Assembly: GCA_910574455.1 (NCBI GenBank)
Contig: CAJSYZ010000003.1
Span: forward strand, 3,223,250-3,287,249
Origin: Trichaptum fuscoviolaceum
Lineage: Eukaryota > Basidiomycota > Agaricomycetes > Hymenochaetales > Trichaptaceae
Reading direction: 5' to 3'
DNA length: 64,000 nt
Shown piece by piece: positions 1-10,517 of the stretch. The number at the start of each line of letters is the position of its first letter. Position 1 is the first letter of the stretch. The translations under genes and the position numbers were made by a program. Under the pieces are notes generated by a model. That model saw only the letters and a list, made by a program, of their open reading frames with translations. It had not been told where the DNA came from and made no database searches.

Positions 1-92
1 CACATCGTCGAGATTATACGTGAATAGGTGTGGTAGCTTATGTACAAAAAATATGGAGAAGGAGGTACACCCTGAGGTCATGACCGCGATCG

Positions 93-1996
93 TCATATTC
101 GTCTTTTCCAGGATGAAACCGCCGAACCCGGAATGTAATCGAAATCATCTGGCGCATCGCTGTCTGGTGTTCCTTTCTTGGCCTTATTGCGTGGCCGTCT
201 GGTACACCCTGTTATTCTCGCCGAAAGTTGGCATGCTGTCTTTTGATGTCTCACAAAGAGATCTCTCCTCGAGAATGCTGCTTGACTGCAAGATCTACTG
301 CTTCAGATACCTCTCGTAACATAGCATAGGTTAGGATCTCTCACCAGTCGCAAATGAATTTCTTTTCTGGTCTATGGTTGTTCTCGTGTCTTTGGCAGTC
401 GTTGTTGCGTATGAAGCCTAAACCACTATCAAATAGATATGTAACCATTAATAATGGATTATCTCGTCAGTCAGCCAGAACCAGCAATTCTTACCATATA
501 CTGCATTGAAAGGGCTTCTCTCCAAGGTGTGTCCGTATGTGATCGCCCATATGATCTTTGCGTTTCGTTGCCTTCCTGCAGTCAGAGATATAACACCTAT
601 AGCCAAGTATTGTTTCCCCGCGTTCAGAAAGGCGGCCAGCAAAGCTGAACAAAAGGTCATCCGAAAGCTTTTGGCCAGGGTTCATCATTTTATAATACTT
701 TGTCTTTTGAGCAACGGCCTCATGGGTAACGCCTTCATAAGATCGTAACAGATTGATATCAAAGGGCATAACATCGTCAAAGTCCTCCAGAACACCGAGC
801 AAAGGCCGAGTCCTTGAGCTGTTCGTTCTATCAGCAAGAACAACACGAGTATCCAGAGTACTTTGTCCAGTAAGTAGAGTCGAGTCGATATTTTCAACCT
901 TGACATTGCTTGACTGATTGTGTAACGATGACGACATGGGCTGAAGGACGGGCTCGTGAAGATTTCCCAAGGTTATAGTTTGGGGTTCGATCAGGAGTTC
1001 AGGATTTTCAATCTTCGGAGCGTGAATGTGACGGAAGAAATAATCAACTACTTCGCACAATTGGTCATTGGTCAACGTCGGCAGCTGTCGTTCTTCAGGT
1101 ATGTTTGGCACTCCCTCCGGTGGAGGAGAATGTTGTGGATAAACGAACTCCATAACATCCTGATCCATGGTGTCCTGCTCCTCAGATTTGATGTACAGGT
1201 CATCGATTGAAGGAGGCTGTTCCCCCATGACATCCTGAGGCCTCACGAAAACGATTTCTTCGTGATCCATCCGCTGCAGAGACCTTGCACTTGTCATTGA
1301 GCCCGATATTTCGGTCGTCGAATCGGTTAAAAGAACATCAGAGATGACAGGAGAAGGAAGTTCGGTTCCCGCTCCGTCAGATCTACAAAAGTGACTTTCA
1401 TGAAAAGTCGAAGTTGGATACACAGGTAACTGTTGATGAAGGTCTTGCCCATCCATAGGGTATACTAAGGAGTCCTCCGTCTCGACTAGGAAGTCTGTTT
1501 CATCAAGTAAGGAGTCATTAAGAATGTCACTCAAGGTCAAGAAAGGCGTTGAATGCTTCTCTGAACCGCAAGTTCCTTCAATCTTCGGTTTCCACAAAAT
1601 AGTGCCATCCGAGTCGTAGCAGCGTTCAGGTGCGCGAGAAGTTTCTCGATGCTTTGCGCTCTTCAAAGAGAAATCCAGATGAGAATCAGCCTTTGAGATG
1701 GTGCTCGATGGTGAACAGTGGACGGGGTGCAGCTGAAAGTCCGATACACAAGGTGGACGGTTATCCGCCAAGAACAAAGGCCTATAGAATATGCTGGGTG
1801 AGGAAGGTTTTTCTTCGTTTTGTAGTGCCGGGGATCCGGATATCTTAGCCCGCGCAAGCGTCGCATAATAGTCAAGATTTGGTGAGGTGAAAGAGAAGCG
1901 CTGTAGATAGTCGGGTGTGGGAGAGAGGCCGTCCTCACGGAACGAGGCCAGCCTCGGATAGTAAGTTTCATTAAAAGATCGTGAGGGATAGTCCAT
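93..1996 (-). CDS. C2H2 zinc-finger transcription factor, three C-terminal fingers
   Basis: Probable DNA-binding transcription regulator in the nucleus, about 591 residues. Exons read 1996-495, 425-345 and 285-93; both joins are in phase 2. The first 450 residues are Ser/Pro/acid-rich with no recognised domain, as in activation regions. Finger 1 (about residues 468-490) is C-x4-C-x12-H-x3-H followed by a linker of the GEKPF type. Finger 2 is C-x2-C-x12-H-x3-H. Finger 3 is odd: C-x1-C-x12-H-x4-C. A basic patch (RRPRNKAKK) follows and may be a nuclear signal. Without splicing, the frame stops inside finger 2, so the introns are well supported. I chose the ATG at 1996, though the frame stays open further upstream. 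The target genes are unknown. A foldback transposon sits about 180 bp upstream, between this gene and a divergent neighbour. Confidence 0.85.
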
Positions 1997-2179
1997 ATTG
2001 TAGATAATCAAGAAAGAGGTATCATACAAGAAAGTTCGAGAGTGAGGTGGAGGATATGAGAGGATGGATATGGTTGGGCACCAAGTGGCTGGGTGTGCGT
2101 GCGCGTCACTCAAAAGTACGTGTTGTTTGGCAAACACCTACACAACAAACTTTGAATACTGGCGACTCTACTCAGGCTG

Positions 2180-2349
2180 CAACCTCCTTCCCAGGGTTCG
2201 CCTGACAGGCTCCCCTTAGTAATAATAGCCTAATTAGTGTTTTGAACAAATAATACATAACTTAACGCAAAAGGAAAGGGGAGCCGTAGGCGTAATTAGG
2301 CTATTATTACTAAGGGGAGCCTGTCAGGCGAACCCTGGGAAGGAGGTTG
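2180..2349. mobile_element. 170-bp foldback MITE with 57-bp perfect inverted repeats
   Basis: The left arm 2180-2236 and the right arm 2293-2349 are exact reverse complements over 57 bp (outer ends CAACCTCC and GGAGGTTG), around a 56-nt AT-rich loop. The 9-bp word CTCAGGCTG occurs directly outside both ends (2171-2179 and 2350-2358), as expected for a target-site duplication. It encodes nothing, so it would depend on a transposase elsewhere. A 9-bp duplication is typical of Mutator-like elements; that family call is inference. It lies in the shared 5' region of two divergent genes, its end only about 45 bp from the CYC2-like ATG. Confidence 0.92.
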
Positions 2350-2403
2350 CTCAGGCTGTAACTACTGAAGAGGTTTCGAGTTTTGACGTCACTGCCAGAG
2401 GAT

Positions 2404-3509
2404 ATGTTTGCTCTTCGAAGACAACATCAATGTCTTCGTCAACTCAATTACTTCTGCTCAAATAACATAAGGGGTTCGGCGCTACACATTGCCTCCCATC
2501 GCTCGTCTAATCGACGTCTTGCTTGCTATGCTCTAGGCGGTTTGGGCACTAGCGCCTTTGCTATCTTCCTTTACACCCGACTTCAATCAAGGAGTACTAG
2601 AGAGTTCTCTCTTTTATCCTTCACTCCTGCGACCCTCGTCTCATCTGAGAATATCAGTGACAACTCCAAATTGATACGGTTAAATCTTTCTCCTGAGAGT
2701 ATCCCGACAACTCATGTTCCTCATTCACCATGGGCCGTATATGTGAAAGACTCCGATATTCAGGTCGAGAGACCGTACACGCCCTTAGAAGGAATGAGTG
2801 ACTCCGGTGACATGATCTTCTGGATAAAGAAGTATCCACATGGCGAAGTTGGTAGATGGATACATTCGAAATTTGCGGGAGATCAGGTTGAGTTACGAGG
2901 GCCAGATCAGACATGTCTCTGGCAAGAGGGACTCTGGGACAATGTCATTATGGTGAGTAATACTCCTCCCAGCTCTGTTGACCTTGTACTTGCAGATGTG
3001 TCTCACCAAATGCTACAGATTGCAGGAGGTACTGGGCTGGCTCCCTTTTATCAGCTCCTTCATGGTGTCTTCTCCCGAAAGGACTCCACTGTGAAGTCAA
3101 ATTTCAGACTCATTCACTCTCACCATTCCTCAGAGCTCCCGCCAAAATTCATCCTAAAGAATCTAACTTCCTGGGCTGAACTCTATCCGGAACAACTCAA
3201 AGTGGACACATTCGTGAACAGCGCCGATAGTTCCGTGGTTAAAGGTATGAGGCAAGGCAGGATTTCGAAGAAATCCATTGAGTCAGCCTTGAACGAAGTC
3301 TCTCGACAGCCAGGAAAGACAATAATACTCGTGTGTGGGCCAGAATCGTAAGTTTGTAAGAATTGTCAACACAAGTAAGCCGCTAACACAAGCATTTCAG
3401 TATGGTGGACGAACTAGCGGGACCCAAAGGTCGAGATAATTCACAAGGGGCCGTAGGAGGAGCTATAGGTCAGATTAGAGGGTATGATTTTGAGGTCTTC
3501 AAATTATAG
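2404..3509 (+). CDS. CYC2: Cyc2-like mitochondrial FAD/NAD(P)H oxidoreductase
   Basis: Cytochrome-b5-reductase-fold flavoprotein of about 328 residues, exons 2404-2952, 3019-3347 and 3401-3509. The start is basic and lacks acidic residues, and one hydrophobic segment follows (about residues 38-58), suggesting import into mitochondria and an inner-membrane anchor. The FAD-binding motif RPYTPL and the nucleotide-binding motifs AGGTGLAPF and CGPES are visible. In yeast, Cyc2 helps reduce haem for attachment to cytochrome c; applying that role here is inference from family resemblance. The first intron (66 nt) is a multiple of three without a stop, so a naive reading inserts 22 spurious residues before AGGTG. 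A TTG at 2383 is in frame but the first ATG is 2404. Confidence 0.8.
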
Positions 3510-3575
3510 TAGGGGACCTTAACTGCCATGACATTCTAATTCTACTTCTTACACGTAATCTTGCAATTGAATCTA

Positions 3576-5520
3576 CTAGAATCTTACAGCAGCTGACTTC
3601 TCGACCGCCTCGATAGGCACCTTGTGGCCAACCAAAGTCCTAATGTTGTTTATACCATAACTGGAAAAAGAGCACCGTAAGGATCCAGTATATTGCGACA
3701 TGATCGATTAACTCCACATACCGAATCATAGTAGGTCTTTCTAAACTTAAGCCCCATCCGTGCACCCGAACGTCTTTCGGAAAACCCATCGGCTCAAGCA
3801 TTTCCGGCCTGAACATTCCGCTATTTCCGATTTCTACCCACTTTTTGAGCTGAGGGTGGAAGGCGAAGATTTCCATTGACGGCTGTGGGTTGTAATTCAG
3901 TGATTGCGTGACAAGCAAAACAAACCGAAAACGAACTTCTGTGTATGGATTGTATGCTGGTTTAAACCTCAGTTGATGAATGCCCATCTTGTTGAAGAAG
4001 GTTTTCATGAAACCTGACGATGGGTCGGTCAGGAAACAGATAGTCAGATACCCAGGACCTCTGAGCTCACCAATAAGATCAGCAAGCGTCAAGTTTTTAT
4101 CTGCGACCACTCCTTCGACCTGATGGAACTCTGCTAGATGTGTTGCGTCTAGTGTTTCATTGCGGAAGACTCGGTCGATGCTGAAGAGTTTCGCGGGTTT
4201 AAATCCACCAGGTTGTGAGGCTATCTCCTTTAATAGGCGAGCGGAGGATGCAGTGGTATGTGTGCGTAGAAGCAGCTTTCGAGACTCTGATTCGTTCCAC
4301 GGCGCACGGTATCCCAAAGAGCCGTAGCCACCATGCTCGTGTACCTTCGCGACGGAATCGTAGTATTCTTTGGGAGGAGGCAGGGAGGTTGACGGGTCAG
4401 ACAGATAGAAGGTATCTTGGAGATCTCGAGCGGGATGTTGTTGAGGCACGAATAGAGTATCGAAACACCAGAAAGCAGATTCAACGTATGATGCAGTTGG
4501 CATCTCGGCAAAACTGTCAGGTCCACTTAGCTCAGGTGTTTCAATGAAAACCTACTCTCTTACCCCATTTCAAGGAAAATATTCCTGAACTCTTCCCGAA
4601 CTTTGAGGAGTGGATGTAAGGCACCACCAGATGTGGGTACGCCTAGTGCTTCGAAGTTGTACTTCTTGAACGAGGCGTTCTTCCATGCTCCACTGGATGA
4701 AGATGAGCACTATTCACGGTAGAAATATCGAATTTGTACTGACGATACCAGCATGTCCGCTGTCAGATCTGTCTCAAGCTTTTCGATTGAGGTGTTGAAA
4801 TTCGGTCCCTTTGTGACCGTGAACCATTGTCCCTTTCTATTCAATGTGATTAATGTCAAAGTATGTGTATGCTTCCCGTTGCACAGAGCTCACTTCTGTG
4901 CGATAAGCTTGCGTTTCCGGAGAGCAGCAAGATCCTTCTCCCCGGATTTCAGTGAGCCTGTCGAGTCGACCTCACGCATTTGAAGTTGGGTCGCGTCTGT
5001 TATAGAGAGGGCCTATATCATGTAAATAGAGGATAGCATAGACGCATCTTGACACTAACTTTCTTCACGAAACCGTCGCCCTCCTTTGCAATCCACCCAT
5101 TTTTGAAAGCGTTCCCTTGTCCTACTTTCGTGGTCTCATCACCGAGTTTTTCTTTCAGTGCTTTGATCGACACGGGTTGACCCTCGCCTTTCGCTGGCAA
5201 CGCTGCCCACACACGGGCCTCATGCGAACCCTCGAGAGCAATTTGTGCACCTTCTGGAGTAAGCACATGAGAGAGAATCTCATGCGCCGTATAGGTCACC
5301 ATCTATTTCACCCGATATCTAACTCAGATCATATATTTGCTCTATGACTTTTGCAACCCACCTCCCGACTGGACAACGAGTTTAAAGCACCCAGGACAGT
5401 GAGTTGGGCATCATGCGATACTGCAGGCTGCGTTTCGCCAGGTAATACAAGTTGTCTTGAATCTTTTATTGTGCCCTCCGCATCGAGAGTTTTGAGTATA
5501 AGATCCTGGATAGCTTCCAT
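3576..5520 (-). CDS. FRS2: Cytosolic phenylalanine-tRNA ligase alpha subunit
   Basis: Catalytic subunit of the alpha2-beta2 enzyme that charges tRNA-Phe, about 517 residues. Exons: 5520-5362, 5302-5056, 4996-4894, 4836-4744, 4692-4564, 4513-3937, 3882-3722, 3660-3576. N-terminal winged-helix tRNA-binding repeats are followed by the class II core: motif 2 region around [11 protein letters not shown], then [22 protein letters not shown] and motif 3 [11 protein letters not shown]. The 54-nt intron 3883-3936 is in frame and stop-free, so it is easily misread as coding. The donor of intron 2 (GTGTCA) is weak and its exact place is the least certain join. The beta subunit gene is in the same window at 25.9-28.3 kb. 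The gene is divergent from UFE1. Confidence 0.93.
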
Positions 5521-6124
5521 TGTGCGGTAGGTTTTTGGAGAACTGATACTATGCGGCAAGGGTTGAAGATGACTTCAACGCACCGAGTCATTGGTCCGAG
5601 AAAGGAAAGCAGTAGATGAATCTATATTTTAGAAAGAAACATGTTTTTCAGCGATCGTACACTTCACTGGCAGTATTCTGATAGTATACGGACTGAGACT
5701 AAGAATTGGCTGCTATTGAAGGAGATTTAAACACGACGTTTCATATATAGAAAGAGGATGAATTGTGTATCATAAACTATGGCGAGCAACAGTTGTAAAT
5801 TTGCTACAAGCCTCAAACGTAGATACAAAGTCGTTCTGACCACCTGAAATCAATCAGCAACTGCTCGTGCGATGCGAGTAGTTGCACAAAAAATACGATC
5901 ATCGTGGTTCAGAAGAGAAAATGGTCAAGGTGGAATCCGTTCAAATAGGAAGTCGCGTTTCGAACACGCGCCACCGCACTGGCCCACTGGCACACCACCA
6001 CTCTACCGATCACTCACGTATAGCATGCGTGTCCTACGTCGTGGAAAGCATAACATCCAGCGAGACGCGATAGCTATAGTTATCGCATAGGAGATCTGGT
6101 TCTCCGTATCATTTACTGGGTACC
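5521..6124. other. Intergenic region between divergent FRS2 and UFE1
   Basis: About 600 bp holding the two promoters. Short open frames near 5870-6090 show no recognisable protein and no splice structure. I see no RNA gene or repeat. Confidence 0.6.
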
Positions 6125-7426
6125 ATGGCGTTTGGCGACCTAACACCACAATTTCGCGAGCTTGTGTCAAAAGCCTCCCGTTCAGAGGTCAAACGTAGGA
6201 AGACATCCAAACGAGCACATGAAGATGCAGAACGCGAGCAACAGGCATTGATTAACAAGGAGTATCTACGAGAGGCCTATAATATCGTGCGTATTCATTC
6301 TTTATAAAATTCTACCCTTTGTACTCACACTTACCTTTTGGTAGTTGGGATACATAAGTAATATCAACCGAATGCTCTCAACAATACGAAGGGCGTATTT
6401 GGACGTAGACGCATCTTCAACTACATTTATCCGTCAGCCGACTCGAAACCTGGACTTCGGAGGTCAAGACCAGTCATGGTCGTCAGTTCGACATCTAACG
6501 AACGAGGAACGTGACCAAATCGACCTGCAGGCGAAGGTCATATTGTCCAAATGTGCAGATAGAATTAAAGAGCTGGAAACACTTGACAAAAGTACGCTGC
6601 ATTGAAACCGCAAAAGACTCGATTCACGCTTTGACATCGACTATGTGTAGGGCGTTCTGAACTAGCATCTGGAGACACTAGTCTTCTCAAGCGGCTGCTA
6701 CCCGCTCGGCTGAAGCAGGACTCAGCGTCAGCGGCAGCTGCGAGCATCGCAGCACACCATGCCAGCATAACCTACTTTCTAAATAAGCGTTTAACAGAAG
6801 CAGGCCAAGCACAAAGTGAAATGCAGGAGGAGCGAATACGACGCCAATCTGAACGTACGAAAACGCTAGGCTCGAGTGCTGCGTATGAAGCTGCGACTAT
6901 CGGCATCAATGATTCCCCGTTATTGGGTGGTGCCCCCGCTATGACTAGTAGCAGTAGCACTAGGAGCTGGTTTGGCGACGCTGCCTCAAGCCTGGCCTCG
7001 ACCATTGGTATTCCCTCTCCTACAGTGACCTCCCATTCGAAAATGCAGTCAGCCACTCCTGTCGTGGACGACCTAGATGATGAAGAATACGACGATATTG
7101 AACTCTCGGCTTCTCAGATCCAACAGTTCGAGACTGAAAATGCCAATATCCTCCGGAACGTTCAAGACACGCTAGCCTCCGTTCAGCAAGCCGAGTCTCG
7201 ATTGATGGAGATTAGTGCCCTTCAGATGGAACTTGTTGCACACCTAACGAAGCAGTCAGAGATCTCAGACCAGCTATACGAGGATGCGATTGCTACGACT
7301 GAGAGCGTGGACAAGGGTAACATCCAGTTGAAAGAGGCAAAACGTAGAGCAAAGGACAGCAGACTATATATACTAGTATTTCTTATAGGTGCCAGTCTCT
7401 CTCTTTTGTTCTTACATTATTATTAG
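6125..7426 (+). CDS. UFE1: ER SNARE of the syntaxin-18/Ufe1 family
   Basis: Qa-SNARE of the endoplasmic reticulum, needed for fusion of Golgi-to-ER vesicles; about 394 residues from exons 6125-6286, 6345-6591 and 6651-7426. The N-terminus (DLTPQFRELV) matches the syntaxin-18 N-terminal domain. A coiled SNARE motif runs over about residues 295-370, and the Gln near residue 338 fits the central zero-layer position. A single C-terminal anchor (about 375-394) ends the protein with almost no lumenal tail, as expected. The middle (about 215-275) is Ser/Thr-rich linker. It is convergent with the TVP38-family gene, with only about 170 bp between the stops. Both act in early secretory membranes, which may be coincidence. 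Confidence 0.88.
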
Positions 7427-7596
7427 TTTGATACCACATTGCTGTTTATACCGCTCATCCATTCAAGTTGTCATGTTTGTCTCGTGCATCTGTTGCATAG
7501 GTTGAAATGTAAAAATAAAATATGCTTGTCAATCTAACGTGTGTTTATTAGGTCCAAGAAAATTAGAGGTACATTCGTAATTTGTCCATCTAAAAA

Positions 7597-8850
7597 TCAT
7601 ACTGAATGTGGAGAAGTCGCATTACTCCTATCACTCAGGACAACAGATTCAGCTGAGAAATTATGAAGCAGAGGTGCATTCTCCGCTTCCTCGAGTGCTT
7701 CAGCAGCGAGCTCATCAACTTCTTCGGGGCTTTCGCGTAGCTTTCGTATTTCTTTCTGCATGAGTCGATACAGAACTCTGAAGTTTGTTTAGTAAGATTT
7801 GCCATACTAGTAGTGAAAAGAAAGTAGCCTACATGGCAGAGATTATTGCCAGCACGATGCTTAGGGCAACCGAAGATATATTTAATATTTTCGCAGCTTA
7901 GAGAATCCGCACTGAGTTTATTGTTGATTGAAGCAAAGTGCAGAGTGCTGTACTTACTAGTGTCCATTTCACCTCTGTGGTCGTGGTCAGCGAATATAGC
8001 TATTCTGGATCCGATGAAGACGGCGAGGAAGAGTTTTGGTATAACGAAAACTGTGGCTACAATAAACTGCCACAAGGCAACCGTTTCAATAGACTAACAT
8101 TGTCAGTATAGTAAGTACAGATTGCGACTCTCTGCTTGGATTTGACTCACGGCAAATAATGCGTTATTGTAGACCCATGGTGGAAAGGGGGATATTCGAA
8201 TCAGAATAATAAGTGGCAGGCCTTTAGATTTCTTCAGAATTATCAATGCTTGAAGCATTACAAGAATTGATCGAGTTACTCACGATTACAGACTCAAGTG
8301 CTTTCCATTTCTCGTTTTCTGACGTCCACGATCTAACTCTTTTCCTAAAAAGCATTCGCAATACGATAAACACGATGGCGGACCCGACCAGTGAAGCGGG
8401 ACCGACGAAAGCAATTGCCTTCCATCCATACGCGAAGCCGCATAGTGTAGCAGTAGTTGTAAAGCCAATCAGGGGCGGGAACGAGGTCAATACTAACGAT
8501 GCCTTGAGATTAATATGGTATTAACAAGTTATTAGTAGGAGTACTTGCATATGAAGCCTGTCAGAATAAGCCAACCAAAACGAAGTTTAGCAAGCTTCTG
8601 CGCGAGATCATAGAGAGTTTGGGCAATCGTATCCGGTCCTATTATCAAAACGAATGCCAACAACGCAAATGGAACTAAAGCCAATATACAGATGGTGAAC
8701 TTGGAGACAAATTAATTAGTAGACCTCATAAAGTAGCATTGAACAACACACTTTTCCGTACAAAGGTAGCGCCAAGTAGCGCCGGAAAATTGCACGAAGA
8801 ATTGCTTTTGCTTGTTGGAAAGCTCGTTTGCTCGATTTCTGAATGTTCAT
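7597..8850 (-). CDS. TVP38: TVP38/TMEM64-family (VTT domain) membrane protein
   Basis: Multi-spanning membrane protein of the Tvp38/DedA-like family found at the Golgi and ER; about 306 residues. Exons: 8850-8752, 8699-8549, 8492-8284, 8231-8151, 8093-7958, 7896-7833, 7777-7597. Family hallmarks are SFPPLIGF, the FAYG/GSA helix pair and RISPFPPWVYNN. Related proteins act as lipid scramblases or in vesicle traffic; the exact job here is unproven. Intron 2 (8493-8548) only restores the frame if it starts with GCAAGT, that is a GC-AG intron. Just upstream, a five-codon uORF (8864-8847) ends in a TGA that overlaps the main ATG. The C-terminal tail is acidic and cytosolic. Confidence 0.88.
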
Positions 8851-8864
8851 GTCTGAATGTTCAT
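8847..8864 (-). promoter_or_regulatory. Five-codon uORF overlapping the TVP38-family start codon
   Basis: ATG AAC ATT CAG ACA TGA precedes the main start, and its stop overlaps the main ATG as ATGA. The 12-bp word ATGAACATTCAG is repeated, once in the uORF and once at the main start. This layout would allow termination-reinitiation or leaky scanning. Whether the first ATG is inside the mRNA is unknown. Confidence 0.5.
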
Positions 8865-10517
8865 GGTTAAGACAGCGCCGCCTGAGTCGTGCTGACTCTG
8901 TGTGTAAGTCAGCGTCTATTTTTAGGTACTATACTGGACTAGTAAAGATGATGACGCAACTTGAGTGCCACTGGGAGCTGACAGCCTGAGCCTCAAAAAC
9001 ATCTTCGACCTTGACCTCCATGACGACGCCCATATTATCGCAGCCACAATGAAATGCGAAAATAACAAGAGGTCAGTGCTCTGCTTGCTCCCCAGACATG
9101 GTCTTGCTTTAATACGATTGATATTTTCATTACATATATCATCGTGACTGCTAAGGTAGTCGTCGATGAAATCCAGCAACATATCACGTGTGCGTGACAT
9201 GTCACGGTCACACCGCCAAATTCTGGTAAATGGGTGATCCCAAAAATAAAATTAATTCCTAAAATATTCTACAGGACGTATATAGCCTTTTTATGTGCTT
9301 CTTAATGCTTTCCGGTGCTTTCCGGAGCTTGTAAGTTACTTGTGCAGGTACCCTTTTACCCGATGGTTGACCGGGCTCTTCTCCGTGCCCCGGGACCCTG
9401 AGCTCGGAGTATGCCGGGGTAAGCTGCTTACTAACTCTCCTATATATGGATATGTCACGTCACAGTCACTCCGCCAAATTCAGATGAGATTTTTTTCATT
9501 TTGCGGCAAACTACTGGAAATGGAAATCTAAGCTATTTTAGAGAAAAAACCTTTTTCTGAAATAGAGTCCGAGTAAAACATTTTTTCTTCAAAACTTTTG
9601 CATCATTAGAAAGCTACAGCTATAATCTACAAATCTATGGAGCCAGAATGCCTGATTTTGTGCCGGTGTGTGAGCAGTAGGGAGGTGTAGAAAGTGTGAC
9701 GAAGTGAAAGTCACGTGGTAGCTGGATTCCGTCGACGACTACCTTATTATATTATATAGCGCTGTCTGAGCCAGCTTGTCCCCGCCACGAATGGAAAGCC
9801 TTGATTAGATCGATCCTGCACACAATCTCACCGGTCCCAGAAGATGACGAAACCACTTTCACAAGCACCTCACCATGCCATGCTTGAACTGGCCACAATC
9901 CAGCACCCTTTGTTGCTAGACTGCTCCTTTCCTTGAAGTTCATGTACACCCACTCATTTGTCCGCCCCTCTAACACAGCGTACGCATTTGAGTCTGTAAC
10001 CCATGCGAAGGAAGAGCCATTGCTGAACACCTTGTTTGGCCGGGCCAGCGCAGTGACTCTCTGTCTCCGACTACCACGAGATGAAGCGCCCGTTGGGAGA
10101 GTGTTAAAGGACATCGGGAAAATCTCCGCCGTACCGAGTTCTCGCACACATCAGGGAATCTTCTTTTTTGCTTACGGCTACTTAAAGTTACTTAAACGGT
10201 CTGATATTTCCGGAAGCCCTGGAAAGTAAAACGTTACTGATTTACTGATTTCAGGCATGTGGTTTCATTATTCAGGAAGGGCCTTACTGAAATCAGTGTC
10301 GTCAACTTAAATCAGTGCTCTCAGTGCTCTCAGTGCTTCAGCAATCAGACATTCAGGTTATTTAAATCAGTGTATAAGGAAGTCATAAGGACAAAGTAAG
10401 TACAATTATAAGTGATATAATAAGGTAAAATACACATGATCAAAATGGTTCATCATGTGAAGGTATCAAAGGAAAGTCGGTACCTTACAAATAAGGAGGC
10501 AAAGCAGTGAACTTTCC
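8865..10517. other. Gene-poor decayed stretch with short repeats
   Basis: I see no supportable gene. A pair of related direct repeats (9199-9224 and 9452-9482; both start ATGTCACG and end CCGCCAAATTC) lies about 250 bp apart. A 9-bp word ending TCAGTGCT is repeated three times at 10311-10337. The 11-bp inverted words ACTGATTTCAG and CTGAAATCAGT lie near 10237 and 10286. A minus-strand open frame at 9752-10114 (121 codons) is unrecognised. The stretch adjoins the CLF1 pseudogene and is probably relic mobile or duplicated DNA. Confidence 0.6.

Noticed and set aside
9752..10114. 121-codon minus-strand open frame
   Set aside because: ATG at 10114 and a clean frame, but no recognisable domain, no splice structure and it sits in the decayed repeat stretch. 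Too weak to call a gene.
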